From the NCBI GenBank assembly GCA_043421945.1, contig JBHOGO010000008.1:26597-90596 (forward strand): DNA of 64,000 bases, given 5' to 3'. The position numbers and the translations under genes were made by a program. The DNA comes from Thaumasiovibrio sp043421945 (GTDB lineage: Bacteria; Pseudomonadota; Gammaproteobacteria; Enterobacterales; Vibrionaceae). The notes under the pieces are model-generated. The model was given only the letters and a program-made list of their open reading frames with translations. It was not told the DNA's origin and made no database searches. Shown in pieces: positions 1 to 7,803 of this stretch (its first letter is position 1; every line of letters begins with the position of its first letter).

Positions 1-341
1 GGGCGAGCGAGATAACTGTATGGGGTCACTTCAATGTCAATATCTTCGACAAGTGGCACCCGGCAACCAACGATGTTTTGTGTAACTAGTTCAACGTTAT
101 TGACCTTAACAAGGTTATTCACATTGATCTCTTTACACGCGAGCATAGGAATGGCTTCTTCAACAATCTTGCGCAAATCCGCAACACGTTTTCTCGCTTC
201 TTCCACAGCCATTTCGGCTTTTTTTCGCTCAATCATCAATTGTTGGCGTTTCAGTTCTAACGCAGGCAGGTAGCGGTTATAAGTTTTTAAACTACGCTTC
301 TGTTTATTCAGCGAGCTTTTGTTTAATGCTACCTTAGCCAT
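1..341 (-). CDS. atpD: V-type ATP synthase subunit D (partial, N-terminal part)
   Basis: The reverse strand from 341 reads MAKVALNKSSLNKQKRSLKT and continues open to the window edge. The basic, helical N-terminus with KLQLLKRKR-like spacing is typical of V/A-ATPase subunit D, the central stalk subunit that forms a long coiled coil inside the A3B3 head and couples rotation to catalysis. It starts 3 bases after the subunit B stop codon, so the two are co-transcribed. About 113 codons are visible and the C-terminal half lies outside the window. Identity rests on the N-terminal sequence and on the B-D gene order known from chlamydial and spirochaetal V-ATPase operons. Confidence 0.88.
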   Translation of the reverse strand, partial: MAKVALNKSSLNKQKRSLKTYNRYLPALELKRQQLMIERKKAEMAVEEARKRVADLRKIVEEAIPMLACKEINVNNLVKVNNVELVTQNIVGCRVPLVEDIDIEVTPYSYLAR

Positions 342-344
342 GGC

Positions 345-1718
345 TTACTCCTCAGTACTAGCAGCTGGTAGACCCAGTTGCTCAGGGTTTGGCCAGTATT
401 TTTCTAGCAGGCTATCTTTGATCAGGGTTTCTTCCGGATCGAAACATTCTGCAAGTACTTTCCAACTGAAGTCCAAGGCATCTTCCAGCGTCATATCAAC
501 ATCAAGTGTCATGAAGTTGTCGCGGAAGTATTTACCAAACTTAAGTGTCTTAAGGTCATACTCTGATAATTCGAATGCCATCGCTTGTTTCTGTTGCGCT
601 TCAACCGCATCAGAATAGAAACGGATCATTACGCTCATAATGGCGCTGTGATCTTCACGAGTTTCTTTACCGATAACCATTTGCTTAAGACGAGATAGAG
701 AACCAAATGGGTCCAATACGCCATCATGCAAGTAGAATTGGCCTTCAGTGATGTAACCAGTGTTATCTGGTACTGGGTGCGTGACGTCATTACCTGGCAT
801 GGTTGTTACTGCAAGTAGGGTAACTGAACCAGCACCTTTGTAGTCACATGCTTTTTCATAACGCTTTGCTAGTTGGGAGTACAAGTCACCCATGTAGCCA
901 CGGTTTGCAGGGATTTTATCCATTGCAACACCGATTTCTTTCATCGCATCCGCGTATGAAGTCATATCAGTTAGCAGGACCAGTACTTTTTTGCTTTCAT
1001 CTACAGCGAAATGCTCCGCAACAGACAATGCCATATCAGGCGCAAGTAGACGTTCTACTGTTGGATCAGAGGCTTGGTTTACAAACATTACCGTACGAGA
1101 TGATACGCCAGCTTCTTCAAACTGAGTCTTGAAGAAATGGTAATCATCGTAGATAAGACCCATACCTGCGAAAACAACCACATCGGCTTCTGCTTGGATG
1201 GCGATACGCGCAAGGAATTTGTTGTAAGGTTCACCCGCAACAGAGAAGATTGGAATCTTCTGTGATTCAACCAATGTATTGAATACATCGATCATCGGCA
1301 CGTTTGTACGAACCATGCGCGAAGCAAGGGTACGACGAACTGGGTTAACGGAAGGACCGTCGATCTCAACTTTAGGATCGGCTTCCAACTCAGGACCTCT
1401 GTCGATTGGATTACCAGCACCGTTAAAGATACGGCCTAGTACATTCGGCGAGTAAGTGACCTGCATTGGTTGGTCTAGAAAACAAACGGCAGCATTAGTC
1501 GAAAGACCTTTACAGCCAGCAAAAACTTGAAGTGAAACTTCTTCATTGTCAATTTTGATAATTTGAGCAAGAGAGTAGTTTTCACCATTCTGCTCAATCA
1601 TCGCTAGATCGCCGTACTTGGCTTTCGCATTGCTAGAAGAGAGATTGGGCACTTCAACCCGGATTAAATCACCAACAATACTTAGTATGTTGGTATAACG
1701 TAGTAGACTCTGTGGCAT
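345..1718 (-). CDS. atpB: V-type ATP synthase subunit B (non-catalytic)
   Basis: This is the non-catalytic nucleotide-binding subunit of a V/A-type ATPase. The catalytic P-loop is replaced by SVAGEPYNKFL, as expected for B, and the family blocks NPVRRTLASRMVRTNVPMID, LLTDMTSYADAMKEI, PANRGYMGDLYSQLA and DNTGYITEGQFYL are all present. The wording is closest to chlamydial-type B subunits as I remember them. I place the start at 1718 because AAGGA sits 6 bases upstream and the N-terminus then matches the family; an in-frame ATG at 1790 would add 24 residues. Subunit D follows after 3 bases. No catalytic subunit A lies upstream, although A-B-D is the usual order. Confidence 0.92.
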   Translation of the reverse strand: MPQSLLRYTNILSIVGDLIRVEVPNLSSSNAKAKYGDLAMIEQNGENYSLAQIIKIDNEEVSLQVFAGCKGLSTNAAVCFLDQPMQVTYSPNVLGRIFNGAGNPIDRGPELEADPKVEIDGPSVNPVRRTLASRMVRTNVPMIDVFNTLVESQKIPIFSVAGEPYNKFLARIAIQAEADVVVFAGMGLIYDDYHFFKTQFEEAGVSSRTVMFVNQASDPTVERLLAPDMALSVAEHFAVDESKKVLVLLTDMTSYADAMKEIGVAMDKIPANRGYMGDLYSQLAKRYEKACDYKGAGSVTLLAVTTMPGNDVTHPVPDNTGYITEGQFYLHDGVLDPFGSLSRLKQMVIGKETREDHSAIMSVMIRFYSDAVEAQQKQAMAFELSEYDLKTLKFGKYFRDNFMTLDVDMTLEDALDFSWKVLAECFDPEETLIKDSLLEKYWPNPEQLGLPAASTEE

Positions 1719-1790
1719 CCCAATTCCTTGATAACTGCCTGAATAAAGAGTTTTCGATTGATACTCAATCGGTTGCGATTTTTGGCGCAT

Positions 1791-2432
1791 TTATAATACA
1801 CACCTCATCAACACTCGACTAATCTATAGCGACAATTTTCCAACTTTTTTTCAGACTCTGTTAAGTGGCAATCATTTTTGACACTAATCATTGACACGTG
1901 ACGTAATCACGACGGAATGATTATTGCATTGAAGCCTGAAAGCAAACTGAATTACAGCGCTAAAATAACACCCTCGAAAAATTGTTAACGATATGTAACG
2001 GTTTCCCGTAGCAGTATCACCGTTAACGTCCTAAATAGATTACTGCTATTTGACGACAAAGATATGCTAGAGGTTTTTCTGTTCATGTCAAAATGTAACG
2101 AATTGTAATTCATCTTTCGGTTCTTTCGAGCTAATACTTCGGTTTTTATATAATTTTACATAATCGGTTGAAAAGCGTGATCAACTTCATACTTTTGTAA
2201 GTCTTTGATTAAAAAGCTTAATGAGAGCTGAATAAATAACCAGAAGTGGAGTTTTTAAAAAATGTGAGCTATGAAATGTGATCTTCAACACAGATATGAT
2301 CATGATTTAGCTACAATTCCGAGTTCTTATTTTCCAAAATTATGTAAATTCGATGAATGTAAAGCAGTGTGAGTGAATGTTGTTGTTTGCGGGTTGGTGT
2401 GGTCTATTTGTATTATTTATCGTTTTTGATAT
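1791..2432. other. Intergenic gap upstream of the V-ATPase genes
   Basis: About 640 AT-rich bases with no convincing reading frame on either strand. It presumably holds the promoter of the V-ATPase operon. I see no recognisable RNA gene or clear operator in it. The absence of a subunit A gene here was checked by eye in all frames. Confidence 0.6.
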
Positions 2433-2455
2433 AAAAAAGGGCAGAATAACTGCCC
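2433..2455 (-). terminator. Rho-independent terminator of the HIT gene
   Basis: Read on the minus strand, GGGCAG TTATT CTGCCC is followed by TTTTTT. It lies 37 bases after the HIT protein stop codon. Confidence 0.85.
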
Positions 2456-2491
2456 AGATTAAGTGCTCTTTCGCTTTGTGAAAGTGGTTAT

Positions 2492-2923
2492 TCAAGAAGA
2501 AATTTGAAAATCATCAAGCTGAATGAAGAGGTTATTTAGTTCTTCAATCAGTGCTGTTTGGTTATTTTTGTTCCGTACAACATTATTAGTATTCCCCCAA
2601 ATTGGATTTGGCCAACAAATATCGTCTTCGAAGCGCGCAATAACATGCCAATGAAGCTGTGGAACAAGGTTACCAATTGAGCCTACATTAAGCTTTTTAG
2701 GGTGAAATTCCTGTTCAAGTAACTCAGCAACTAAGGCTGATTCTTTGATTAATTGTGCCTGATTTGCAACAGATAGATGGTGCACTTCCGTTATGTTATC
2801 GACGCGTGGCACTATTATGAGCCACGGGCCGATGGCTTCTCGGTGCAGTAACACTCGGCAGAGGGGGAAGTCCCCGATGAGGTCAGTATCTGCTTCAAGC
2901 TGGGGATGTAGCGTGAAATTCAT
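2492..2923 (-). CDS. HIT-family nucleotide hydrolase/transferase-like protein
   Basis: A 143-residue protein, typical of stand-alone HIT proteins that cleave dinucleoside polyphosphates or nucleoside phosphoramidates. The histidine triad region reads Q89-L-H91-W-H93-V, so the first His of the usual H-x-H-x-H is Gln while the presumed nucleophile (middle His) is kept. Such Gln variants occur in bacterial HIT proteins. The N-terminal core HPQLEADTDLIGDFPLCRVL and IIVPRV also fit the fold. The ATG has AAGGA 8 bases upstream. It is monocistronic with its own terminator. The substrate cannot be told from sequence. Confidence 0.85.
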   Translation of the reverse strand: MNFTLHPQLEADTDLIGDFPLCRVLLHREAIGPWLIIVPRVDNITEVHHLSVANQAQLIKESALVAELLEQEFHPKKLNVGSIGNLVPQLHWHVIARFEDDICWPNPIWGNTNNVVRNKNNQTALIEELNNLFIQLDDFQISS

Positions 2924-3047
2924 GAAACGATTCCTTCATATCAGTGTGCAAGTCACATGCTGGTGAAAAATAAGGCGGTGTGAGTGGCGAATACAGTGAG
3001 CCTCATTATCTTAATTAGTACGTTATGCTGCCGAAGTGAGGCCAAGT

Positions 3048-3653
3048 ATGCAATCAGAATATCAACCCGTACTTGATTATTGGTTTGGGGAAATGGATGG
3101 TGAGGTCACCAAGATAAATCAGAACGAATTATGGTTTCAGGGGAATGCCGAAACTGATCGTGATATTCGTTCTCGATTCCAAGGGCTCATTAGTGAGGCG
3201 AGTTTGGGGAACCTGTGCCATTGGTGTGAAGAGCCAAGAGGAACGCTCGCGTTAATTATTTTGTTAGACCAATTTTCACGTAACATGTATCGCGGCTTAG
3301 GGGCCGCATTTCGCCATGATGCGTTCGCACTCGCTATCTGTAAGAAAGGGCTCGCAGCTAACCACGATCAAGCATTACTGCCTATTGAGCGTGTTTTTTT
3401 CTACCTACCCTTAGAGCATTCAGAGAATATTGACGATCAAGAAGAGAGCTTATTTCGCTTTGATCAACTTCGAAAATCAGTTCGTGTCGCTAATCAGCAG
3501 ATGTTTGAAGGGTTTTATCAATATGCTCTCAGACATCACTCAGTGATTAATAACTTTGGCAGGTTTCCACATCGAAATTCGGTATGCGGTAGGTTGTCAA
3601 CACAAGATGAGTTGACTTGGCTTAGTGATGGTGGCGATCGTTTTGGGCAGTAA
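3048..3653 (+). CDS. DUF924 family protein
   Basis: A 201-residue protein matching the DUF924 family: VLDYWFGE near the N-terminus, LWFQGNAETDRDIRSRF, then LALIILLDQFSRNMYRG and the block FFYLPLEHSE. The family is all-helical and TPR-like, widespread in bacteria and without an assigned biochemical role. The ATG at 3048 has GAGG 6 bases upstream and is preferred over an in-frame GTG at 3036 that has no ribosome site. It is convergent with the diguanylate cyclase gene, with no clear terminator between them. Confidence 0.85.
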   Translation: MQSEYQPVLDYWFGEMDGEVTKINQNELWFQGNAETDRDIRSRFQGLISEASLGNLCHWCEEPRGTLALIILLDQFSRNMYRGLGAAFRHDAFALAICKKGLAANHDQALLPIERVFFYLPLEHSENIDDQEESLFRFDQLRKSVRVANQQMFEGFYQYALRHHSVINNFGRFPHRNSVCGRLSTQDELTWLSDGGDRFGQ

Positions 3654-3745
3654 GCCTAACTAAAGTAACAATGTAATCATTGCATTTACAGCGTGATACA
3701 AGCGGCACTGAATTACACTAAGTGTCGTTTGTAGGGAAAGCAGCG

Positions 3746-4765
3746 CTAGCCGAGAGGCATTACTCGATTCCTACCAAGTTGCTTCGCTTTGAGAAGCTGT
3801 TCATCACTACGGTGGATAAATACACTGACTTCTTCTTTTGGCGACCTTACTGCAACGCCAAAGGATGCTGTAATCGAGTTTATTCGAGCACCACGTCGGC
3901 GATCTTTCAATACCAAACGATCTATTTGCTTGCGAATTGTCTCTGCAATCTGACGACAAGGAGGTAGTGGCTTGTTAGGTACTAAAATAGCAAACTCTTC
4001 ACCACCATATCGGTATGCTTGAATGCCGTCTCGACAGTTCTCTTGGAGGCGTCGACCGACAGCTTGAAGTACTTGGTCGCCGATAAGATGACCAAACTCG
4101 TCGTTAAACTTTTTAAAGTGGTCAATATCAAGCAGGATTAAGCCGATCGGAACATCGTTGCGACAATAGGCTTCGATATCATTGTCAAAAGCACGACGGT
4201 TAAATAGCCCTGTCAGTACATCTTCGTTAGCTTCTTTTCGAGAATCTTCTAAGGCTTCTTTTAAGACAGATATTTCATCATGTGCATTTTGGATTTGGCT
4301 CGCAAAGGTTTCGGTACTGCGTTCCATATTGCCGGATTCGCGCAAAAGCTCTCGAACGAGGGTCATGGTCTCTTCGAGGGAAAGCCCTTGTTGTTCCGCT
4401 GTGGCCAGTCGTTGGAAAGTGCGATTGATTGCCCCCTGAAACACCTGAGTATCAGACAATGTATCTGTCATACTGTGGGACATATCAATCGTCATCGCTT
4501 CAAGGCTTTGCTTAACTTGATCGAGATTACGTTCGGTTTGACTCGATAGGTGCTGTGCGAAAAGTTGATCACACTGGGTTGGTGTGATGGGGGCACCTTG
4601 CTTTAGGGTGTTATCGATGGCTTTGTTGAGTTGTGGGGTTTGCTGTGATGCGTAGGTATACCACAGGGCATAATTAGTCGGAGTTGTCGGTACTTGATAT
4701 TTAATCATCAAAGGAACCGTTATTTTTAACAGTTTGGTCGATTTGTCAAAAATTTCATTAGCCAT
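3746..4765 (-). CDS. Diguanylate cyclase (GGDEF domain)
   Basis: A 339-residue cytosolic protein. Residues 1-175 are helical with a coiled coil and no membrane segment. The GGDEF domain (about 176-338) has DVLTGLFNRRAF, the metal-binding aspartate in LLDIDHFKKFND (D213) and an intact active-site motif GGEEF at 254-258. It should make cyclic di-GMP from two GTP. The usual inhibitory RxxD site five residues before the motif is not evident (the region reads CRDGIQAYRY), so product inhibition may be absent. The helical N-terminus with PTNYALWYTYAS resembles that of several Vibrio cyclases. It lies downstream of argS but has a terminator in front, so it is probably separately transcribed. Confidence 0.93.
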   Translation of the reverse strand: MANEIFDKSTKLLKITVPLMIKYQVPTTPTNYALWYTYASQQTPQLNKAIDNTLKQGAPITPTQCDQLFAQHLSSQTERNLDQVKQSLEAMTIDMSHSMTDTLSDTQVFQGAINRTFQRLATAEQQGLSLEETMTLVRELLRESGNMERSTETFASQIQNAHDEISVLKEALEDSRKEANEDVLTGLFNRRAFDNDIEAYCRNDVPIGLILLDIDHFKKFNDEFGHLIGDQVLQAVGRRLQENCRDGIQAYRYGGEEFAILVPNKPLPPCRQIAETIRKQIDRLVLKDRRRGARINSITASFGVAVRSPKEEVSVFIHRSDEQLLKAKQLGRNRVMPLG

Positions 4766-4817
4766 CAGTTAGTTCTCAGCACGGCAGAATTGAAAACATT
4801 ATAGTTTTCAGTGATAT

Positions 4818-4851
4818 AAAAAAGCCCTCTAATTCATATTAGAGGGCTTTT
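4818..4851 (-). terminator. Rho-independent terminator after argS
   Basis: A perfect 10-bp stem GCCCTCTAAT/ATTAGAGGGC with a 4-base loop, flanked by A and T runs. In the minus direction the T run follows, so it ends argS transcription 33 bases after the stop codon. The structure is symmetrical enough to work both ways. Confidence 0.9.
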
Positions 4852-4883
4852 AACACTTAGTCAAAGTCTGTTGCTGAGTAATT

Positions 4884-6614
4884 TTACATTCTTTCTAAGG
4901 TTTCAATCCCTAGTAGCGCTAAACCTTGCTTAATTGATTTTGCCGTTAATAGTGCAAGCTTAAGACGACTTTGTTTCACTTCGTCTTCCGCATTTAGAAT
5001 TGGACATGCTTCGTAGAAACTAGAGAAGTTACCAGCCAGTTCAAACAGGTACGTACACATGACGTGTGGTTGGCCTTCACGAGCAACAGTCAACACTGCC
5101 TCTTCGAATTGCAGTAGCTTCGATAGTAGAATTTGCTCTTTTTCGTCGGTAATAACGATAGGGGCCGTTAATTCTGCTTGTGAAAGACCTGAGCGTTTGA
5201 AGATTGATGCCACACGAGTATATGCATATTGCATATAAGGGGCAGTGTTACCTTCAAATGCCAACATGTTGTCCCAATCGAAGATGTAATCCGTGGTACG
5301 GTTCTTAGAAAGATCTGAGTATTTCACCGCAGCCATTGCAACAGTTGAAGCAATTTTTGCCTTTTCTTCCGTATCAAGATCAGGGTTCTTCTCTTCAATA
5401 AGCGCTGTTGCACGTTGTTCTGCTTCATCGAGAAGATCAACAAGACGGACAGTACCACCTGCACGCGTTTTGAATGGGCGACCATCTTTGCCCAGCATCA
5501 TACCGAAGGCATGGTGCTCAAGAGAAACGCTCTCTGGCACATATTCCGCTTTGCGAACGATATTCCAAGCTTGCATTAGATGTTGGTGTTGACGTGAGTC
5601 GATGAAATAAAGAACTCGATCAGCGTTAAGTTGCTCATAACGGTATTTCGCACAGGCGATATCAGTGGTCGTGTATAGGAAGCCACCGTCACGCTTCTGA
5701 ATGATAACACCCATTGGCTCGCCGTCTTTATTCTTGTATTCGTCTAGAAATACAACTTGTGCGCCGTCATCTTCAACAGAGAGGCCTTTTGCTTTCAGAT
5801 CTTCAACGATCGTTGGTAGCATATCGTTGTACATTGACTCGCCCATGACATCATTGCGAGAAAGTGACACGTTCAAACGGTCATAGTTACGTTGGTTTTG
5901 CTCCATCGTTACGTCGACAAGTTTTTTCCACATTTGTGCACAGAACTCATCGCCACTTTGTAGCTTAACTACGTAGTTACGGGCACGGACAGCAAACTCT
6001 TCATCTTCATCGTAGAGTTTTTTCGATTCACGATAGAATGCTTCAAGATCGGCGAGTTCCATGGACACTTCGCCAGACTCTTTTTGAACACGCTCTAGGT
6101 TCGCAATCAACATACCAAATTGCGTTCCCCAGTCACCGATGTGGTTAGCACGCACAACGTTGTGACCCAAAAATTCAAGGGTACGAACAACAGCATCACC
6201 AATGATGGTTGAACGTAAGTGACCAACGTGCATTTCTTTAGCAACGTTTGGTGCAGAGTAGTCAACAACGATGGTTTGAGTTGTTTCTGCTGATACGCCT
6301 AAACGCTCATCGGTCAGCGCTGTCTCAGCTTGAGCGGCTAGCCATGTTTTAGAAAGGAAAATGTTGATAAAGCCAGGGCCAGCGATTTCGCATTTTTCAG
6401 CAATACCGTCAAGATCTAGATGCTCAAGCACTTTCTGCGCAAATTCACGAGGATTAGTACCTAGTCGTTTTGCTACGCCCATCACGCCATTCGCTTGGTA
6501 ATCACCAAATTGCGCTTTTGCAGATTGACGTACTGCTGCTGGGCTACCTTCAGGGGCGCCAGCAGCGACGAGTGCGGACGCGACTCTATCATTAATAAGT
6601 GCTTGGATATTCAA
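4884..6614 (-). CDS. argS: Arginyl-tRNA synthetase
   Basis: A 576-residue class I aminoacyl-tRNA synthetase that charges tRNA-Arg. Visible parts: an N-terminal additional domain (1-110, GDYQANGVMGVAKRLG), the ATP-binding signature HVGH at 129-132 in APNVAKEMHVGHLRSTIIGD, the block LGKDGRPFKTRAGGTVRL, and the helical DALR anticodon-binding domain at the C-terminus, which ends in the family-typical LERM. ArgRS usually lacks a canonical KMSKS loop, as here. The start codon is TTG at 6614, with AAGGA 7 bases upstream and no better ATG nearby. It is monocistronic with a strong terminator. Confidence 0.98.
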   Translation of the reverse strand: MNIQALINDRVASALVAAGAPEGSPAAVRQSAKAQFGDYQANGVMGVAKRLGTNPREFAQKVLEHLDLDGIAEKCEIAGPGFINIFLSKTWLAAQAETALTDERLGVSAETTQTIVVDYSAPNVAKEMHVGHLRSTIIGDAVVRTLEFLGHNVVRANHIGDWGTQFGMLIANLERVQKESGEVSMELADLEAFYRESKKLYDEDEEFAVRARNYVVKLQSGDEFCAQMWKKLVDVTMEQNQRNYDRLNVSLSRNDVMGESMYNDMLPTIVEDLKAKGLSVEDDGAQVVFLDEYKNKDGEPMGVIIQKRDGGFLYTTTDIACAKYRYEQLNADRVLYFIDSRQHQHLMQAWNIVRKAEYVPESVSLEHHAFGMMLGKDGRPFKTRAGGTVRLVDLLDEAEQRATALIEEKNPDLDTEEKAKIASTVAMAAVKYSDLSKNRTTDYIFDWDNMLAFEGNTAPYMQYAYTRVASIFKRSGLSQAELTAPIVITDEKEQILLSKLLQFEEAVLTVAREGQPHVMCTYLFELAGNFSSFYEACPILNAEDEVKQSRLKLALLTAKSIKQGLALLGIETLERM

Positions 6615-6931
6615 TGGATATTCCTTACTGCAACAACATAGTTTGCAGACGATAACGTCAATGCCCTATATCTGCCTCTCCTAGTTAGTCGAAGGGTAGA
6701 GGCCGAGCATTGATAAAATGCGAAAAATTGTCCGTAATGATAACTGACAATGTAGTGTTTTTTCTATGGCTAATTGACATCAAATCACGAAAAGAGCCCT
6801 ATCTATTCGCTTTACGGCACACTTAACCTCAGAACGGATTAAACTTGGCATCTAAATTGATATGTAAAGTGGGAAGTGAAAAGAGAAATAGCGTGAATGG
6901 GTACGCTAATCAAGAAAAAGAAGGTGTTCTA
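6615..6931. other. Divergent promoter region between argS and the PhnD-like gene
   Basis: About 317 bases without a gene. It must contain the argS promoter (minus) and the promoter of the binding protein/kinase pair (plus). A dyad GCCTCT...AGAGGC at roughly 6674-6702 could fold in the argS leader. Nothing else is recognisable. Confidence 0.5.
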
Positions 6932-7774
6932 ATGATGGGTACTATACGTTTCCCCTTTTATAAAAACAGTATTCCGATCTCTATGTTGTTTCTGTTGTTT
7001 GCGCTGTGCTCCTTTTCAATCCAAGCAGAGGAAAAAAGGCAAGTGCTGACATTTGGTGTCGTCCCACAGCAGTCAGCCTCAACATTAGCAGAATTGTGGA
7101 CGCCGTTGTTAGCCGAGTGGAGCCGTCTGTCAGGTTACGACATTCAATTCGAAACGGCCCCGGATATCCCCTCTTTCGAAAAGCGACTTTCTGAAGGAAG
7201 GTACGACTTGGCATATATGAATCCATTCCACTTCACTTTATACAGCCGTATCCCAGGATACGATGCTATCGGCCATGCAAAAGATAAAAAAATTACCGGG
7301 ATCATTGTCACCCACGTTGATTGGCAGGGTGATTTGCAATCTCTCAATGGTTTGCAAATTGCGTTTCCAGCACCAAGAGCATTTGCTGCGACAGTGCTAA
7401 CCCAAAGTGAAATGTCGGCACAGCATATTACTTTTTCGCCACGCTATGTGGGATCACACGATTCTGTCTACTTAGCAGTATCCAAAGGTCTTTTTGCTGG
7501 TGGTGGAGGTATTGTAAGAACTTTCAATAGTTTACCTCCTCAGATAAAAAATAAACTGAAAATTATTCACCATACTGATCGCTATACTCCCCACGCTATC
7601 GCGATTCATCCAGAAATGGATGACGATAAGGCGCATATATTGCAAAAGACCCTTATAGAGTTGAATGGTGCAGATACATTGAGCAATATTTTTTCTGCAT
7701 TAAACATTAAAGGGTTTCAGTTTGCAGAGAACAGCGACTGGGATGATGTTGTTGCCTTGGGTATCAATCGATAA
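6932..7774 (+). CDS. Periplasmic PhnD-like binding protein, probable sensor subunit
   Basis: A 280-residue exported protein with a signal peptide (IPISMLFLLFALCSFSIQAEEKR) and a PhnD/phosphonate-type solute-binding fold: LTFGVVPQQSAS at the mature N-terminus, YDLAYMNPFHFTLYS, a ligand-hinge region ITGIIVTHV, and GSHDSVYLAVSKGLFAGGGG. I use the ATG at 6932 because GAAGGTG lies 5 bases upstream and the signal peptide then sits at the N-terminus. No ABC permease or ATPase genes accompany it. Instead a membrane hybrid kinase follows after 29 bases, so its likely job is to present a ligand to the kinase, as TorT does for TorS. The ligand is unknown. Confidence 0.85.
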   Translation: MMGTIRFPFYKNSIPISMLFLLFALCSFSIQAEEKRQVLTFGVVPQQSASTLAELWTPLLAEWSRLSGYDIQFETAPDIPSFEKRLSEGRYDLAYMNPFHFTLYSRIPGYDAIGHAKDKKITGIIVTHVDWQGDLQSLNGLQIAFPAPRAFAATVLTQSEMSAQHITFSPRYVGSHDSVYLAVSKGLFAGGGGIVRTFNSLPPQIKNKLKIIHHTDRYTPHAIAIHPEMDDDKAHILQKTLIELNGADTLSNIFSALNIKGFQFAENSDWDDVVALGINR

Positions 7775-7803
7775 ACATCGCATGCTGGGTGAGTGAGGGG
7801 CAT

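Noticed and set aside
848..1132. 94-codon plus-strand frame inside V-ATPase subunit B
   Set aside because: Antisense shadow of a clearly real gene; no family features.
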